This document shows positions 6,700 to 13,178 of a DNA stretch of 13,178 nt, piece after piece. The notes beneath the pieces are model-generated. The model saw nothing but the letters and a program-made list of their open reading frames with translations. It searched no databases and was not told the DNA's origin. A program made the translations under genes and the position numbers. This DNA is from an uncultured Oscillospiraceae bacterium (GTDB lineage Bacteria > Bacillota > Clostridia > Oscillospirales > Oscillospiraceae): the NCBI GenBank assembly GCA_910588365.1, contig CAJUQS010000065.1:1-13178 (forward strand). The letters are read 5' to 3'. The first letter of the stretch is position 1. Every line of letters starts with the position of its first letter.

Positions 6700-6960
6700 A
6701 TGAAGCAGTTTACTTACACGATTACCGATCCTCTGGGCATCCACGCCCGTCCCGCCGGCCAGCTGGCCAAGCTGGCCAAGAGCTTTGCCGATACCACCGC
6801 CACCATCACCAAGGGGGAGAAGACCGTCAAGCTCAGCCAGCTGATGATGCTTATGGGCCTGGCCATCAAGAAGGACCAGGAGGTCACCATCACTGTGGAG
6901 GGCCCCGCGGAGGAGGAGGCCGCTGCCGCGCTGAAGGCCTTCTTTGAGGAGAACCTCTGA
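6700..6960 (+). CDS. ptsH: Phosphocarrier protein HPr
   Basis: HPr takes phosphate from enzyme I and hands it to sugar-specific EIIA domains in the cytoplasm. The 86-residue length is typical. The active-site motif LGIHARPAG (12-20) places the phospho-acceptor at His15, and Ser46 is present in VKLSQLMMLMG (43-53), the position that HPr kinase uses for catabolite control in Firmicutes. The start ATG at 6700 has AAGGAG rather far ahead (12 bases between GGAG and ATG). Enzyme I follows after 86 bases, with a terminator-like hairpin between. No EII genes are in the window. Confidence 0.97.
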   Translation: MKQFTYTITDPLGIHARPAGQLAKLAKSFADTTATITKGEKTVKLSQLMMLMGLAIKKDQEVTITVEGPAEEEAAAALKAFFEENL

Positions 6961-6984
6961 GGACCTGCCGCTGAAAACCGCTGT

Positions 6985-7023
6985 GCGCCGGCGCTGTCTG
7001 CGAAGAGCGCCGGCGCTTCTTTT
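6985..7023 (+). terminator. Terminator or attenuator hairpin between HPr and enzyme I
   Basis: A perfect 11-bp GC stem, GCGCCGGCGCT (6985-6995) with 7006-7016, has a 10-base loop and is followed by TTCTTTT (7017-7023). It has the form of an intrinsic terminator and ends 23 bases before the enzyme I start codon. I saw no separate promoter for enzyme I, so it probably lets a fraction of transcripts through and keeps HPr in excess. Confidence 0.82.
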
Positions 7024-7046
7024 GATTTTGATAAGGAGGAGCAGAC

Positions 7047-8702
7047 ATGATTTTGATGCAGGGCAAGGGTGTTTCCACCGGGGTGGAGCGTGGCAAGCTC
7101 TATTTCTACCACCGCGCGGACAGCACCGTCGTCAAGTGCGCATCTGACAATCTGGAGGAGGAGAAGCGCCGCTTGGTCGATGCCCAGGAGAAAGCCAGGG
7201 AGCAGCTGGAGCAGCTGGCGGAGAAGTGCCGGGAGGAGGCGGGGGACGAGTCCGCCATCCTCTTTGAGACCCACGCCCTGTTTGTGGAGGACGAGGACTA
7301 CGTTGAGTGCATCATGAACGAGCTGGAGGCGGAGCAGTGCAACATCGAGCACGCCGTTCAAACCGCGGGCGTCCAGTTTGCGGAGATGTTCGCCAATATG
7401 GACGACGCCTATATGCAGGCCCGGGCGGCGGACGTCCGGGACGTGACCCAGCGCATTCTCAACAACCTCATGGGCATCGTCCCCGGCGGCATCGACTCCG
7501 AGGAGCCGGTGATCCTGGCGGCCGACGATCTGGCGCCCTCTGAGACCATCCAGCTGGACAAGAGCAAAATTCTGGCCTTCGCCACCCAGGGCGGCTCCGG
7601 CAACAGCCATACCGCCATTCTCGCCCGCACCATGGGCATCCCCGCCATCTGCGGCCTGGGCGACAGCATCAGGCCCGAGTACGCCGGGCGCATGGCCTAC
7701 ATAGACGGCGAGACGGGGCGGCTGGTCATCGATCCCGACGAGATTACCCTCAAGGGCTTCCAGGACAAGTACCAGAAGCAGGTGGAGATGAAGCGGCTGC
7801 TCCAGGCCATGAAGGGGCAGGAGGACGTGACGCTGGACGGCAAGCACGTCAACGTCTACTGCAACATCGGCTCCCCGGCGGACGTGGATGCGGTTCTGGC
7901 CAACGACGGCCAGGGTATCGGCCTGTTCCGCTCGGAGTTCCTCTACCTGGCCGCCAGCGACTACCCCACCGAGGACGAGCAGTTCGCCGCCTACAAGGCG
8001 GTGGCCGCGGCCATGAACGGCAAGCGGGTCATCATCCGCACCCTGGACATCGGCGCGGACAAGCAGGCGGACTACTTCAACCTGACCAAGGAGGAGAACC
8101 CGGCCATGGGCCTGCGGGCCATCCGCATCTGCCTGAACCGGCCGGAGGTGTTCCGCACCCAGCTGCGGGCGCTGTACCGGGCCTCCGCCTTCGGCAAGGT
8201 GGCCATCATGTTCCCCATGATTACCTCCGTATGGGAGATCAAGGAGTGCCGCCGGGCCTGCAAGAGCGTGATGCAGGAGCTGCAGGAGGAGGGCGTCCCC
8301 TTCAACCCGGACACCGAGATCGGCATCATGATCGAGACGCCGGCCTCCGTGTTCATCGCGGACGAACTGGCCAAGGAGGTGGACTTCTTCTCCGTGGGCA
8401 CCAACGATCTGACCCAGTACACCCTGGCCTGCGACCGGCAGTGCAACGATCTGGGCAAGTTCTTTGATCCCCACCATCCCGCCGTGCTGCGGGCGCTGAA
8501 GCACGCCGCCGATGCGGCCCACGCCAACGGCATCTGGATCGGCATCTGCGGCGAGCTGGGGGCGGATCTGACGCTGCTGCCCACCTTCCTGGCTCTGGGC
8601 ATGGACGAGCTGAGCGTCTCCCCCGCCAGCGTGCTGCCCCTGCGGGCGGAGATCCGCAAGAGCATCGCCAAGACCTGCGATCTGAAGCTGCTGGAGTGTT
8701 AG
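7047..8702 (+). CDS. ptsI: Phosphoenolpyruvate-protein phosphotransferase (PTS enzyme I)
   Basis: Enzyme I starts the PTS by taking phosphate from PEP onto a histidine and passing it to HPr. The 551-residue protein has the full domain order: N-terminal HPr-binding helices (about 30-140), the swivelling phosphohistidine domain, and the C-terminal PEP-binding barrel (about 250-551). The phosphohistidine is His188 in GGSGNSHTAILARTMGIPA (182-200). Barrel motifs are GLFRSEFLY (292-300), RTLDIGADK (331-339), IMIETPAS (427-434), SVGTNDLTQY (449-458) and GICGELGAD (499-507) with the catalytic Cys501. The family usually has about 570 residues, so this is slightly short but complete. The active-site loop differs from the common GG-x-T-SH form. 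AAGGAGG at 7033-7039 supports the start. Confidence 0.97.
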   Translation: MILMQGKGVSTGVERGKLYFYHRADSTVVKCASDNLEEEKRRLVDAQEKAREQLEQLAEKCREEAGDESAILFETHALFVEDEDYVECIMNELEAEQCNIEHAVQTAGVQFAEMFANMDDAYMQARAADVRDVTQRILNNLMGIVPGGIDSEEPVILAADDLAPSETIQLDKSKILAFATQGGSGNSHTAILARTMGIPAICGLGDSIRPEYAGRMAYIDGETGRLVIDPDEITLKGFQDKYQKQVEMKRLLQAMKGQEDVTLDGKHVNVYCNIGSPADVDAVLANDGQGIGLFRSEFLYLAASDYPTEDEQFAAYKAVAAAMNGKRVIIRTLDIGADKQADYFNLTKEENPAMGLRAIRICLNRPEVFRTQLRALYRASAFGKVAIMFPMITSVWEIKECRRACKSVMQELQEEGVPFNPDTEIGIMIETPASVFIADELAKEVDFFSVGTNDLTQYTLACDRQCNDLGKFFDPHHPAVLRALKHAADAAHANGIWIGICGELGADLTLLPTFLALGMDELSVSPASVLPLRAEIRKSIAKTCDLKLLEC

Positions 8703-8774
8703 GCCGCCGCCGGCAGCCCTGCGGGGGTTTTCGCCGAAAGCGAACATAAAATTTCATCACCTTTCTGACACACA

Positions 8775-8809
8775 GGCGCCCCGGGGATCTGCAATATCCC
8801 CGGGGCGCC
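8775..8809. repeat. Perfect 14-bp inverted repeat (very stable hairpin)
   Basis: GGCGCCCCGGGGAT (8775-8788) pairs perfectly with 8796-8809 around a 7-base loop. No T-run follows on either strand, so it is not a standard intrinsic terminator. It lies 72 bases after the enzyme I stop codon and may act as an RNA 3' end stabiliser or in factor-aided termination. Confidence 0.75.
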
Positions 8810-8819
8810 CCTCTGCCGC

Positions 8820-8852
8820 AAAAAAATTTCCCGGGGGCCTTTCCCCGGGAAA
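8820..8852 (-). terminator. Hairpin with T-run on the minus strand
   Basis: TTTCCCGGGG (8827-8836) pairs with 8843-8852 around a 6-base loop. On the minus strand seven T follow (8820-8826), the form of an intrinsic terminator pointing left, although no minus-strand gene ends here. On the plus strand the tail is only CTTTCTG, so any role in ending the enzyme I transcript would be weaker. Confidence 0.6.
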
Positions 8853-8859
8853 CTTTCTG

Positions 8860-8868
8860 TGGTATAGT
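8860..8868 (+). promoter_or_regulatory. Extended -10 promoter of tsaE-tsaB
   Basis: TGG-TATAGT gives an extended -10 box. No good -35 box is visible: 17 bases upstream stands TTTCCC, inside the preceding hairpin. The predicted start near 8875 leaves a leader of about 30 bases before the ATG at 8906. Confidence 0.5.
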
Positions 8869-8905
8869 GTAGCGAAGTATGAAGGAAAGAGGGGGTGGGG
8901 AGCGC

Positions 8906-9331
8906 ATGGAATATCTCTCCCACAGCGAGACAGAAACCGAGGCTGCCGGCGAGGCCCTGGCCGCCCGGCTGAAGGCCGGAGACGTGGTGGCCTACCGGGG
9001 CGATCTGGGGGCGGGCAAGACTGCCTTCACCCGGGGGCTGGCCCGGGGGCTGGGCTGTACGGGCCGGGTGTCCAGTCCCACCTTCACCATCGTCAACGAG
9101 CACGAGGGGCGGCTGCCCCTGTTCCACTTCGACCTGTACCGCCTGGGGGACGGGGAGGAGCTCTTCGACATCGGCTGGGAGGACTACCTGGACCGCGGCG
9201 GCGTGTGCGCGGTGGAGTGGAGTGAGCGGGCCTGGTCCCTCCTGCCGCCGGAGACGGTCTATGTCTCCATCTGCCGCTGCGCTGAGGATGAAAACTGGCG
9301 GCGCATTACGATTGAGGGGGGAGATCGATGA
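8906..9331 (+). CDS. tsaE: tRNA threonylcarbamoyladenosine biosynthesis ATPase TsaE
   Basis: TsaE is the ATPase that works with TsaB and TsaD to place threonylcarbamoyl on A37 of tRNAs reading ANN codons. The 141-residue protein shows the P-loop GDLGAGKT (32-39), VSSPTFTIVNEH (55-66), HFDLYRL (74-80) and VEWSER (103-108), all family hallmarks, and has normal length. The frame opens with an earlier ATG at 8879, but that lies within about 11 bases of the promoter -10 box and lacks a ribosome site. ATG at 8906 has a purine-rich GAGGGGGTGGGGAG ahead and gives the usual N-terminus. Its stop overlaps the tsaB start as ATGA, indicating translational coupling. Confidence 0.93.
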   Translation: MEYLSHSETETEAAGEALAARLKAGDVVAYRGDLGAGKTAFTRGLARGLGCTGRVSSPTFTIVNEHEGRLPLFHFDLYRLGDGEELFDIGWEDYLDRGGVCAVEWSERAWSLLPPETVYVSICRCAEDENWRRITIEGGDR

Positions 9332-10047
9332 AGCTGTTGGCACTGGAGAGCTCCGCCAGGGCGGCCTCCTGCGCGGTGCTGGAGGACGGCGCGCCGCTGG
9401 CCAGCGCGTGGCAGGCGGCGGGCCTGACCCACAGCCGGACGCTGCTGCCCATGGCGGAGGATATGCTGCGAAACAGCGGGCTCACATGGGGGGATATGGA
9501 CGCCATCGCCGTGGCGGCGGGGCCGGGGTCCTTCACAGGGCTCCGCATCGGCGTGGCGGCGGTGAAGGGACTGGCCTGGGCGGCGGAGAAGCCCTGCGTC
9601 CCCGTCTCCACCCTGGAGGCTATGGCGTGGCCCCTGGCCCACCTGGAGGGAATTACCGTCTGCGCCATGGACGCGCGGCGGCAGCAGATCTACAACGCCG
9701 TGTTCCGCTCCGGGGGCGGAGAGCTGATTCGCCTGCGGGAGGACCGGGCCGTCTCCCTGGAGGAGGCCGCCGCGGATCTGGCGGACTTGGAAGGCCCTCT
9801 CACCATCGTGGGGGATGGAGCCCGGCTGTGCTGTGACTTTCTCACACAGCGGGGGATCTCCTGCCGTCTGGCGCCGGCCCATCTGCTGCTCCAGAGCGCC
9901 GTCGGCGTGGGAATGGCGGCCGGCCGGAGCTGGCCCGGCGGGGCGGTTTCCGCCCAGGAGCTGGCGCCGGTGTACCTCCGCCTGAGTCAGGCCGAGCGGG
10001 AGCGGCTGGCCCGGGAGCAGGCGCGGGGGGATCAGTCCGGGTCATAG
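9328..10047 (+). CDS. tsaB: tRNA threonylcarbamoyladenosine biosynthesis protein TsaB
   Basis: TsaB is the non-catalytic ASKHA-fold partner of TsaD in t6A formation. The 239 residues begin MKLLALESSARAASCAVL, the phosphate-1-like strand pair of the fold, and contain AAGPGSFTGLRIG (63-75), the clearest TsaB signature, then a MDARRQQIYNAVF segment typical of the family. Length is normal. The start overlaps the tsaE stop by four bases. In many Firmicutes rimI and tsaD follow, but here no downstream gene on this strand is seen. The 3' end overlaps by 16 bases the 3' end of an ABC permease gene on the opposite strand, so no room remains for a separate terminator. Confidence 0.94.
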   Translation: MKLLALESSARAASCAVLEDGAPLASAWQAAGLTHSRTLLPMAEDMLRNSGLTWGDMDAIAVAAGPGSFTGLRIGVAAVKGLAWAAEKPCVPVSTLEAMAWPLAHLEGITVCAMDARRQQIYNAVFRSGGGELIRLREDRAVSLEEAAADLADLEGPLTIVGDGARLCCDFLTQRGISCRLAPAHLLLQSAVGVGMAAGRSWPGGAVSAQELAPVYLRLSQAERERLAREQARGDQSGS

Positions 10048-10781
10048 CCGTTCTTCCGGTACACCAGCAGGAATACGGCCGCCGCCAGGACGATCTCCGC
10101 CCCGATGACCGACAGGCCGAAGAGGTCCGCTTTGGGCGTACCCTCCGCCAGGGCGCTGACGGTGTTGGACAGCACGCCGGTGAACAGGAAGCGGCTGATT
10201 TTTTCGGCCGTCGCGTTAAAGGCCCCGATGGTGGGCGTCAGCACCAGCACCAGCATGGGGACGGTGGTGAGTGTGCTGGCCGTCACCTGGTTCTTGGCGC
10301 ACAGGCCGAAGATCATGCCGATGACAGACGACGCCAGGGCGCACAGCAGGGAGATCCCCAGCCAGATTCCCCAGCCGGCGGCGGGGAGGCGCAGTCCGGC
10401 CGCCGGGATGATGAGGGCGTTGACCGCCGTGATCAGTGCGGCTGCCGGCAGTATGCTTCCCAGGAAGAACTCCAGGCCGTTGACCGAGGAGGTCATGAGG
10501 GCGCGGAGGGTATGCTTCTCTTTTTCCTCCGCCAGGGCCATACCGGTGCAGGCGATTCCGGTTATGGCGGTGTTCATCAGCGCGCCCAGGCCCGCCGCCA
10601 TGGAGCGCAGGGTGCTGTTCATCTCCCCGCCCTCAGAGGCGGCGAGGGAGCCGTAGACCAGATTCATGACCACAGTGATGCCCAGGGAAAAGATGGGCAT
10701 GATGATAAAGTTTTTGCTCAGCAGTGTCCGCCATTTCATGGAGAGAATGGCGGACAATTTGTTTAAATGGATGGGTTTCAT
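10032..10781 (-). CDS. ABC-2 type transporter permease
   Basis: The 249-residue membrane protein has about six predicted helices (near residues 25-45, 62-82, 105-128, 133-160, 170-188 and 223-241). The cytoplasmic segment EEKEKHTLRALMTS (85-98) is the coupling motif common in ABC-2 permeases. It should form an exporter with the ATPase encoded just upstream; the substrate is not shown by the sequence. The frame is open further upstream to 11036, but that part is out-of-frame reading of the ATPase gene. ATG at 10781 overlaps the ATPase stop (ATGA), giving coupling. The gene ends inside tsaB, tail to tail. No terminator is visible at this end. Confidence 0.88.
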   Translation of the reverse strand: MKPIHLNKLSAILSMKWRTLLSKNFIIMPIFSLGITVVMNLVYGSLAASEGGEMNSTLRSMAAGLGALMNTAITGIACTGMALAEEKEKHTLRALMTSSVNGLEFFLGSILPAAALITAVNALIIPAAGLRLPAAGWGIWLGISLLCALASSVIGMIFGLCAKNQVTASTLTTVPMLVLVLTPTIGAFNATAEKISRFLFTGVLSNTVSALAEGTPKADLFGLSVIGAEIVLAAAVFLLVYRKNGYDPD

Positions 10782-11629
10782 TGCAGCGTCCTCCCCGTTA
10801 CCGTCAGAAATACGCTCTCCAGGGTGGGCTCGCAGGAGTGGAGGCTGGCGACCCTGTCCTCCCGCAGCAGCGCGGAGAGCCTGTCCACGTCCTCGCCGGT
10901 CTGGCCCAGCAGCAGCCTGGTGCCGTCCGTGAGGCGGACGCGGTAGCGCTTTAGCTGGTTGTAGCGCAGGCACAGCTCCTCCGGAGTTCCATACTCCACG
11001 ATTTGGCCGTCGTTGAGCAGTGCCACATGGCTGCAAAGCCTGGCCGCCTCCTCCATGTTGTGGGTGGTCAGGAAGATGGCCATGCCCTCGTCCCGCAGCT
11101 CCGTCAGCAGGCTGTGGATGTCCAGAGCGGTGGAGGGGTCCAGACCGCTGGTGGGCTCATCCAGAAACAGGACCTTGGGCCGGTGGAGTATCGCCCGGAC
11201 CAGCACCAGCCGCTGGGCCTGCCCCTTGGAGAGCTTGCCCGCCGGTTTTTTCCGGTGTTCCCAGAGGCCCGCCCGCTTGAGCAGTTCCTCGACGCGGGCG
11301 GCGTCCACCCGGAGAATTTTTGCGAAATAGTGCAGGTTGGCATAGACGGTCAGCCGCTCGTAGACGCCGGACTGGTCGGTGACGATGCCGATTTGTTCAT
11401 AGATGGTTTCGTTGATGTTCTCTACGCGGGTGCCCAGAACGAAGGCCTCCCCGGAGGATGCCTTCAGCTGGCCGGTGAGGATCTTGATGGCAGTGGTTTT
11501 GCCCGCGCCGCTGGGGCCCAGGAAGCCCAGAATCTCGCCCCTGTGCAGGACGGCGCTGAGGTCTTTGAGTACCTCCGTCCGGCCGAAGCGCTTGGAGATA
11601 TGCTCCAGCCGGATGCAGTCGTTGGTCAT
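10778..11629 (-). CDS. ABC transporter ATP-binding protein
   Basis: The 283-residue protein is the ATPase of a two-gene exporter. It shows Walker A GPSGAGKTT (38-46), a Q-loop VTDQSG (83-88), the signature LSKGQAQRL (133-141, Lys instead of the usual Gly in LSGGQ), Walker B VLFLDEPTSGLDP (153-165) and the H-loop His190 in TTHNM. A C-terminal extension (about 215-283) follows, as in drug or lantibiotic-type ABC-2 exporters. A GTG at 11638 is in frame but sits in the ribosome site. ATG at 11629 has AAGGAG (11638-11643) eight bases ahead and is preferred. The permease gene overlaps the stop codon. Substrate unknown; antibiotic or peptide export is one possibility. Confidence 0.93.
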   Translation of the reverse strand: MTNDCIRLEHISKRFGRTEVLKDLSAVLHRGEILGFLGPSGAGKTTAIKILTGQLKASSGEAFVLGTRVENINETIYEQIGIVTDQSGVYERLTVYANLHYFAKILRVDAARVEELLKRAGLWEHRKKPAGKLSKGQAQRLVLVRAILHRPKVLFLDEPTSGLDPSTALDIHSLLTELRDEGMAIFLTTHNMEEAARLCSHVALLNDGQIVEYGTPEELCLRYNQLKRYRVRLTDGTRLLLGQTGEDVDRLSALLREDRVASLHSCEPTLESVFLTVTGRTLQ

Positions 11630-11655
11630 GCAGTTCACTCCTTTCTTGCGCGATG

Positions 11656-11664
11656 ATTATATCA
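11656..11664 (-). promoter_or_regulatory. Extended -10 promoter of the ABC exporter operon
   Basis: On the minus strand TGA-TATAAT gives a consensus extended -10 box (11656-11664). No good -35 box is seen at 17 bases; TGAACA occurs at 19. The start would be near 11649, so the leader to the ATG at 11629 is only about 20 bases and is mostly the ribosome site. Confidence 0.65.
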
Positions 11665-11787
11665 CGCGGCGGCGGGAAGATGTTCATAATTTCCCAAATG
11701 GTAGGCCATGATTCCTGAATGGAGCAAACAGACGCTGTGCCGGGAATGGCGGAACAGCCGTTAGGGATTGGAGACGTACAGAAATTA

Positions 11788-11827
11788 TTAAGGATCCCTT
11801 AATATCCTCATGTTAAAGAATCTTTAA
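11788..11827. promoter_or_regulatory. Twin dyads TTAARG-N3-CYTTAA, possible operator pair
   Basis: TTAAGG-ATC-CCTTAA (11788-11802, extendable by one pair each side) and TTAAAG-AAT-CTTTAA (11813-11827) share one pattern and are centred 25 bases apart. They lie about 100 bases before the glycosyltransferase start and about 125 bases beyond the divergent ABC promoter. They could bind a dimeric regulator; none is encoded next to them in the window. Confidence 0.4.
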
Positions 11828-11839
11828 ACTTTCCGCAGG

Positions 11840-11867
11840 TTTCAAATTAAAATTTCTTTGTTACTAT
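11840..11867 (+). promoter_or_regulatory. Possible promoter of the glycosyltransferase gene
   Basis: TTTCAA (11840-11845) and TACTAT (11862-11867) are separated by 16 bases. Both boxes deviate from consensus, and another AT-rich -10 (TAAAAT at 11848-11853) is possible. The start would be near 11874, with a leader of about 50 bases. Confidence 0.4.
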
Positions 11868-11923
11868 CCAATCATACCACACGAGTACCCATCATCCGCT
11901 GTGCGCAGGGAAGGAGAAGAAAC

Positions 11924-13129
11924 ATGGAAATGCTGGATACGATTTTATTTGTCCTGTCGTTGAGTCTGAAGATTTTCACGCTCTATTTTGCCGCTGTGGC
12001 GGTCTTTGCCCTGCGGCGGCGGAAGCGCTTTCCCCGGAGTGCGCCCCAGACCCGCTTCGCCGTAGTGGTGGCGGCCCGAAACGAGGAGGCGGTTATCGGG
12101 AATCTGGTTTGCAGTGTGCTGAGCCAGGAGTACCCGGAGGCGCTGCGCGATGTGTATGTGGTCCCCAACAACTGCACCGACTTCACCGAGGCGGCGGCGG
12201 CCGCCGCCGGGGCGGAGATCATCCACTGCCTGGGCCCGGTTTCCAGCAAGGGGGACGCCCTGCACCAGGCCTTTGCCCAGCTCCTGCCCAAGGGCTACGA
12301 CGCGTTTTTGGTCTTTGACGCGGACAACGTGCTCGCCCCCGATTACCTCTCCCGGATGAACGACGCCTTCGCCAGCGGCGCGCAGGTCTGCAAGTCCCGC
12401 ACCCGGGCGCAGAATCCCACGGCCAGCGGCGTGGCGGGGTGCTACGGGCTGTACAACGTGATTTTCGATCTCATCTGGAACCGCGCCCGGGCGGCCTGCG
12501 GCCTCTCCGCCAAGCTGGTGGGAACGGGCTTCGGATTCCGCCGGGAGGTGCTGGAGCACCTGGGCGGCTGGAACACCTCCACCATCGCCGAGGACGCGGA
12601 GTTTGCCGCCCAGTGCGCCGGAGCGGGCTACCGGGTATGCTGGGTGCCGGACGCCCTCAACTACGATGAGGAGCCCAACAGCTTCCGGCTGTCCCTGCGC
12701 CAGCGCAAGCGGTGGTGCAGCGGCGTGATGCAGGTGGCCAAGCAGGAGGTCGGCAGGCTCTGGCGCACCGGCGTACCCCGGCCCGTGCTCCGCTGGGATA
12801 TCACCATGTTCCTGCTGGCGCCCTTTACACAGGCGGCTTCCGGCCTGCTGCTCCTGCTGGGCATCCTGGCGGGCGTCCTGACGGGCGACGCCACCGGTCT
12901 TGTCGTCGCCCTGTGCAGCCTGGGACTCTACTGCGTAGGCGGGATGGCGCTGGGGGTGCTCCTATGCCTTCTGGGGGGCTACGGCCTGCAGGGTATGACA
13001 AAGACGATTGTGCTGTTCCCTGTGTTCATGGCGTCGTGGCTGCCCCTCCAGGTGATCTCCCTGTTCCGGGATACGAAGCAGTGGTACGCAGTGGCGCACA
13101 ATGGGCAGGGGGCCCCCATAGCCCGCTGA
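11924..13129 (+). CDS. Membrane glycosyltransferase, family 2
   Basis: The 401-residue protein has one N-terminal membrane helix (about 7-30), a GT-A domain, and C-terminal helices near 294-320, 324-350 and 362-382. This is the layout of family-2 synthases such as hyaluronan synthase, IcaA or cellulose synthase. The catalytic pattern is present: VVVAARNEE (47-55), FDADN (131-135, the metal-binding DxD), TIAEDAEF (220-227, the ED base motif) and QRKRW (260-264, the Q/RxxRW motif of processive enzymes). It probably makes or extends a cell-surface polysaccharide or glycolipid at the cytoplasmic face of the membrane; the sugar cannot be told. The frame opens at 11858, but ATG at 11924 has AAGGAG seven bases ahead. 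It stands alone, with a hairpin after it. Confidence 0.88.
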   Translation: MEMLDTILFVLSLSLKIFTLYFAAVAVFALRRRKRFPRSAPQTRFAVVVAARNEEAVIGNLVCSVLSQEYPEALRDVYVVPNNCTDFTEAAAAAAGAEIIHCLGPVSSKGDALHQAFAQLLPKGYDAFLVFDADNVLAPDYLSRMNDAFASGAQVCKSRTRAQNPTASGVAGCYGLYNVIFDLIWNRARAACGLSAKLVGTGFGFRREVLEHLGGWNTSTIAEDAEFAAQCAGAGYRVCWVPDALNYDEEPNSFRLSLRQRKRWCSGVMQVAKQEVGRLWRTGVPRPVLRWDITMFLLAPFTQAASGLLLLLGILAGVLTGDATGLVVALCSLGLYCVGGMALGVLLCLLGGYGLQGMTKTIVLFPVFMASWLPLQVISLFRDTKQWYAVAHNGQGAPIAR

Positions 13130-13155
13130 GGCCCTGCCGCATATAGAGAGAGGCG

Positions 13156-13178
13156 TCCGTCCGGCACTGCCGGACGGA
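13156..13178 (+). terminator. Terminator hairpin cut by the window edge
   Basis: TCCGTCCGGC (13156-13165) pairs perfectly with 13169-13178 around a 3-base loop. It starts 26 bases after the glycosyltransferase stop codon. The stem ends exactly at the window edge, so the T-run cannot be checked. Confidence 0.65.

Noticed and set aside
6244..6744. N-terminal extension of the transketolase N-subunit
   Set aside because: It crosses the promoter and leader, and the frame after 6243 has the ribosome site and the family N-terminus.
6693..6947. TTG-started frame overlapping HPr
   Set aside because: It is out of frame with HPr and its translation has no conserved motif; HPr starts at 6700.
6714..8747. 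Long open frame of 677 codons on the minus strand
   Set aside because: It is antisense to HPr and enzyme I, whose motifs are unmistakable. High GC makes long shadow frames common.
10782..11036. N-terminal extension of the ABC permease
   Set aside because: It is an out-of-frame reading of the ATPase gene; the ATGA overlap start at 10781 fits the coupled pair.
1..13178. CRISPR array, transposon, toxin-antitoxin or phage genes
   Set aside because: No regularly spaced direct repeats, transposase or integrase motifs, or small paired toxin-type genes were found on either strand.

Overview
The window looks like chromosomal DNA from a high-GC Firmicute of the Clostridia, probably Oscillospiraceae (Flavonifractor/Lawsonibacter/Intestinimonas-like). 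That placement is inferred from strong AGGAGG ribosome sites, sigma-A type promoters, a transketolase split into two genes, a BlaI/M56 pair, HPr with Ser46, and gene families typical of that group. No database search was possible. No CRISPR array, insertion sequence, phage gene or tRNA gene was seen.

Layout. (1) 135-1616, minus strand: the trans-translation module, smpB followed by a cyclophilin-type prolyl isomerase and then ssrA (tmRNA). (2) 1749-4362, minus: a BlaI-type repressor and an M56 (BlaR1-like) membrane metalloprotease with a long unrecognised sensor-side domain. A promoter covered by three copies of one half-site precedes them and a strong terminator follows. (3) 4382-6353, minus: the two-gene transketolase with its own promoter and terminator. 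(4) 6569-8702, plus: HPr and enzyme I of the PTS, read divergently from transketolase, with a strong terminator-like hairpin between the two genes. (5) 8703-8905: an intergenic stretch with two very stable hairpins. (6) 8906-10047, plus: tsaE-tsaB for the t6A tRNA modification. (7) 10032-11664, minus: a two-gene ABC-2 type exporter whose permease gene overlaps the 3' end of tsaB tail to tail. (8) 11788-13178, plus: a membrane family-2 glycosyltransferase preceded by two matching dyads and followed by a hairpin cut by the window edge.

How the genes work together. SmpB and tmRNA form the ribosome-rescue complex. BlaI probably represses its own operon and the M56 protease probably relieves that. 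The two transketolase halves form one enzyme. Enzyme I passes phosphate from PEP to HPr. TsaE and TsaB act with TsaD (not in the window) on tRNA.

Most of this is ordinary core-genome content and I do not see a clearly new system. The points most worth a second look are the tmRNA tag frame, which has no alanine resume codon where one is expected; the uncharacterised half of the M56 protein with its triple-site promoter; the terminator between HPr and enzyme I; and the twin dyads before the glycosyltransferase.
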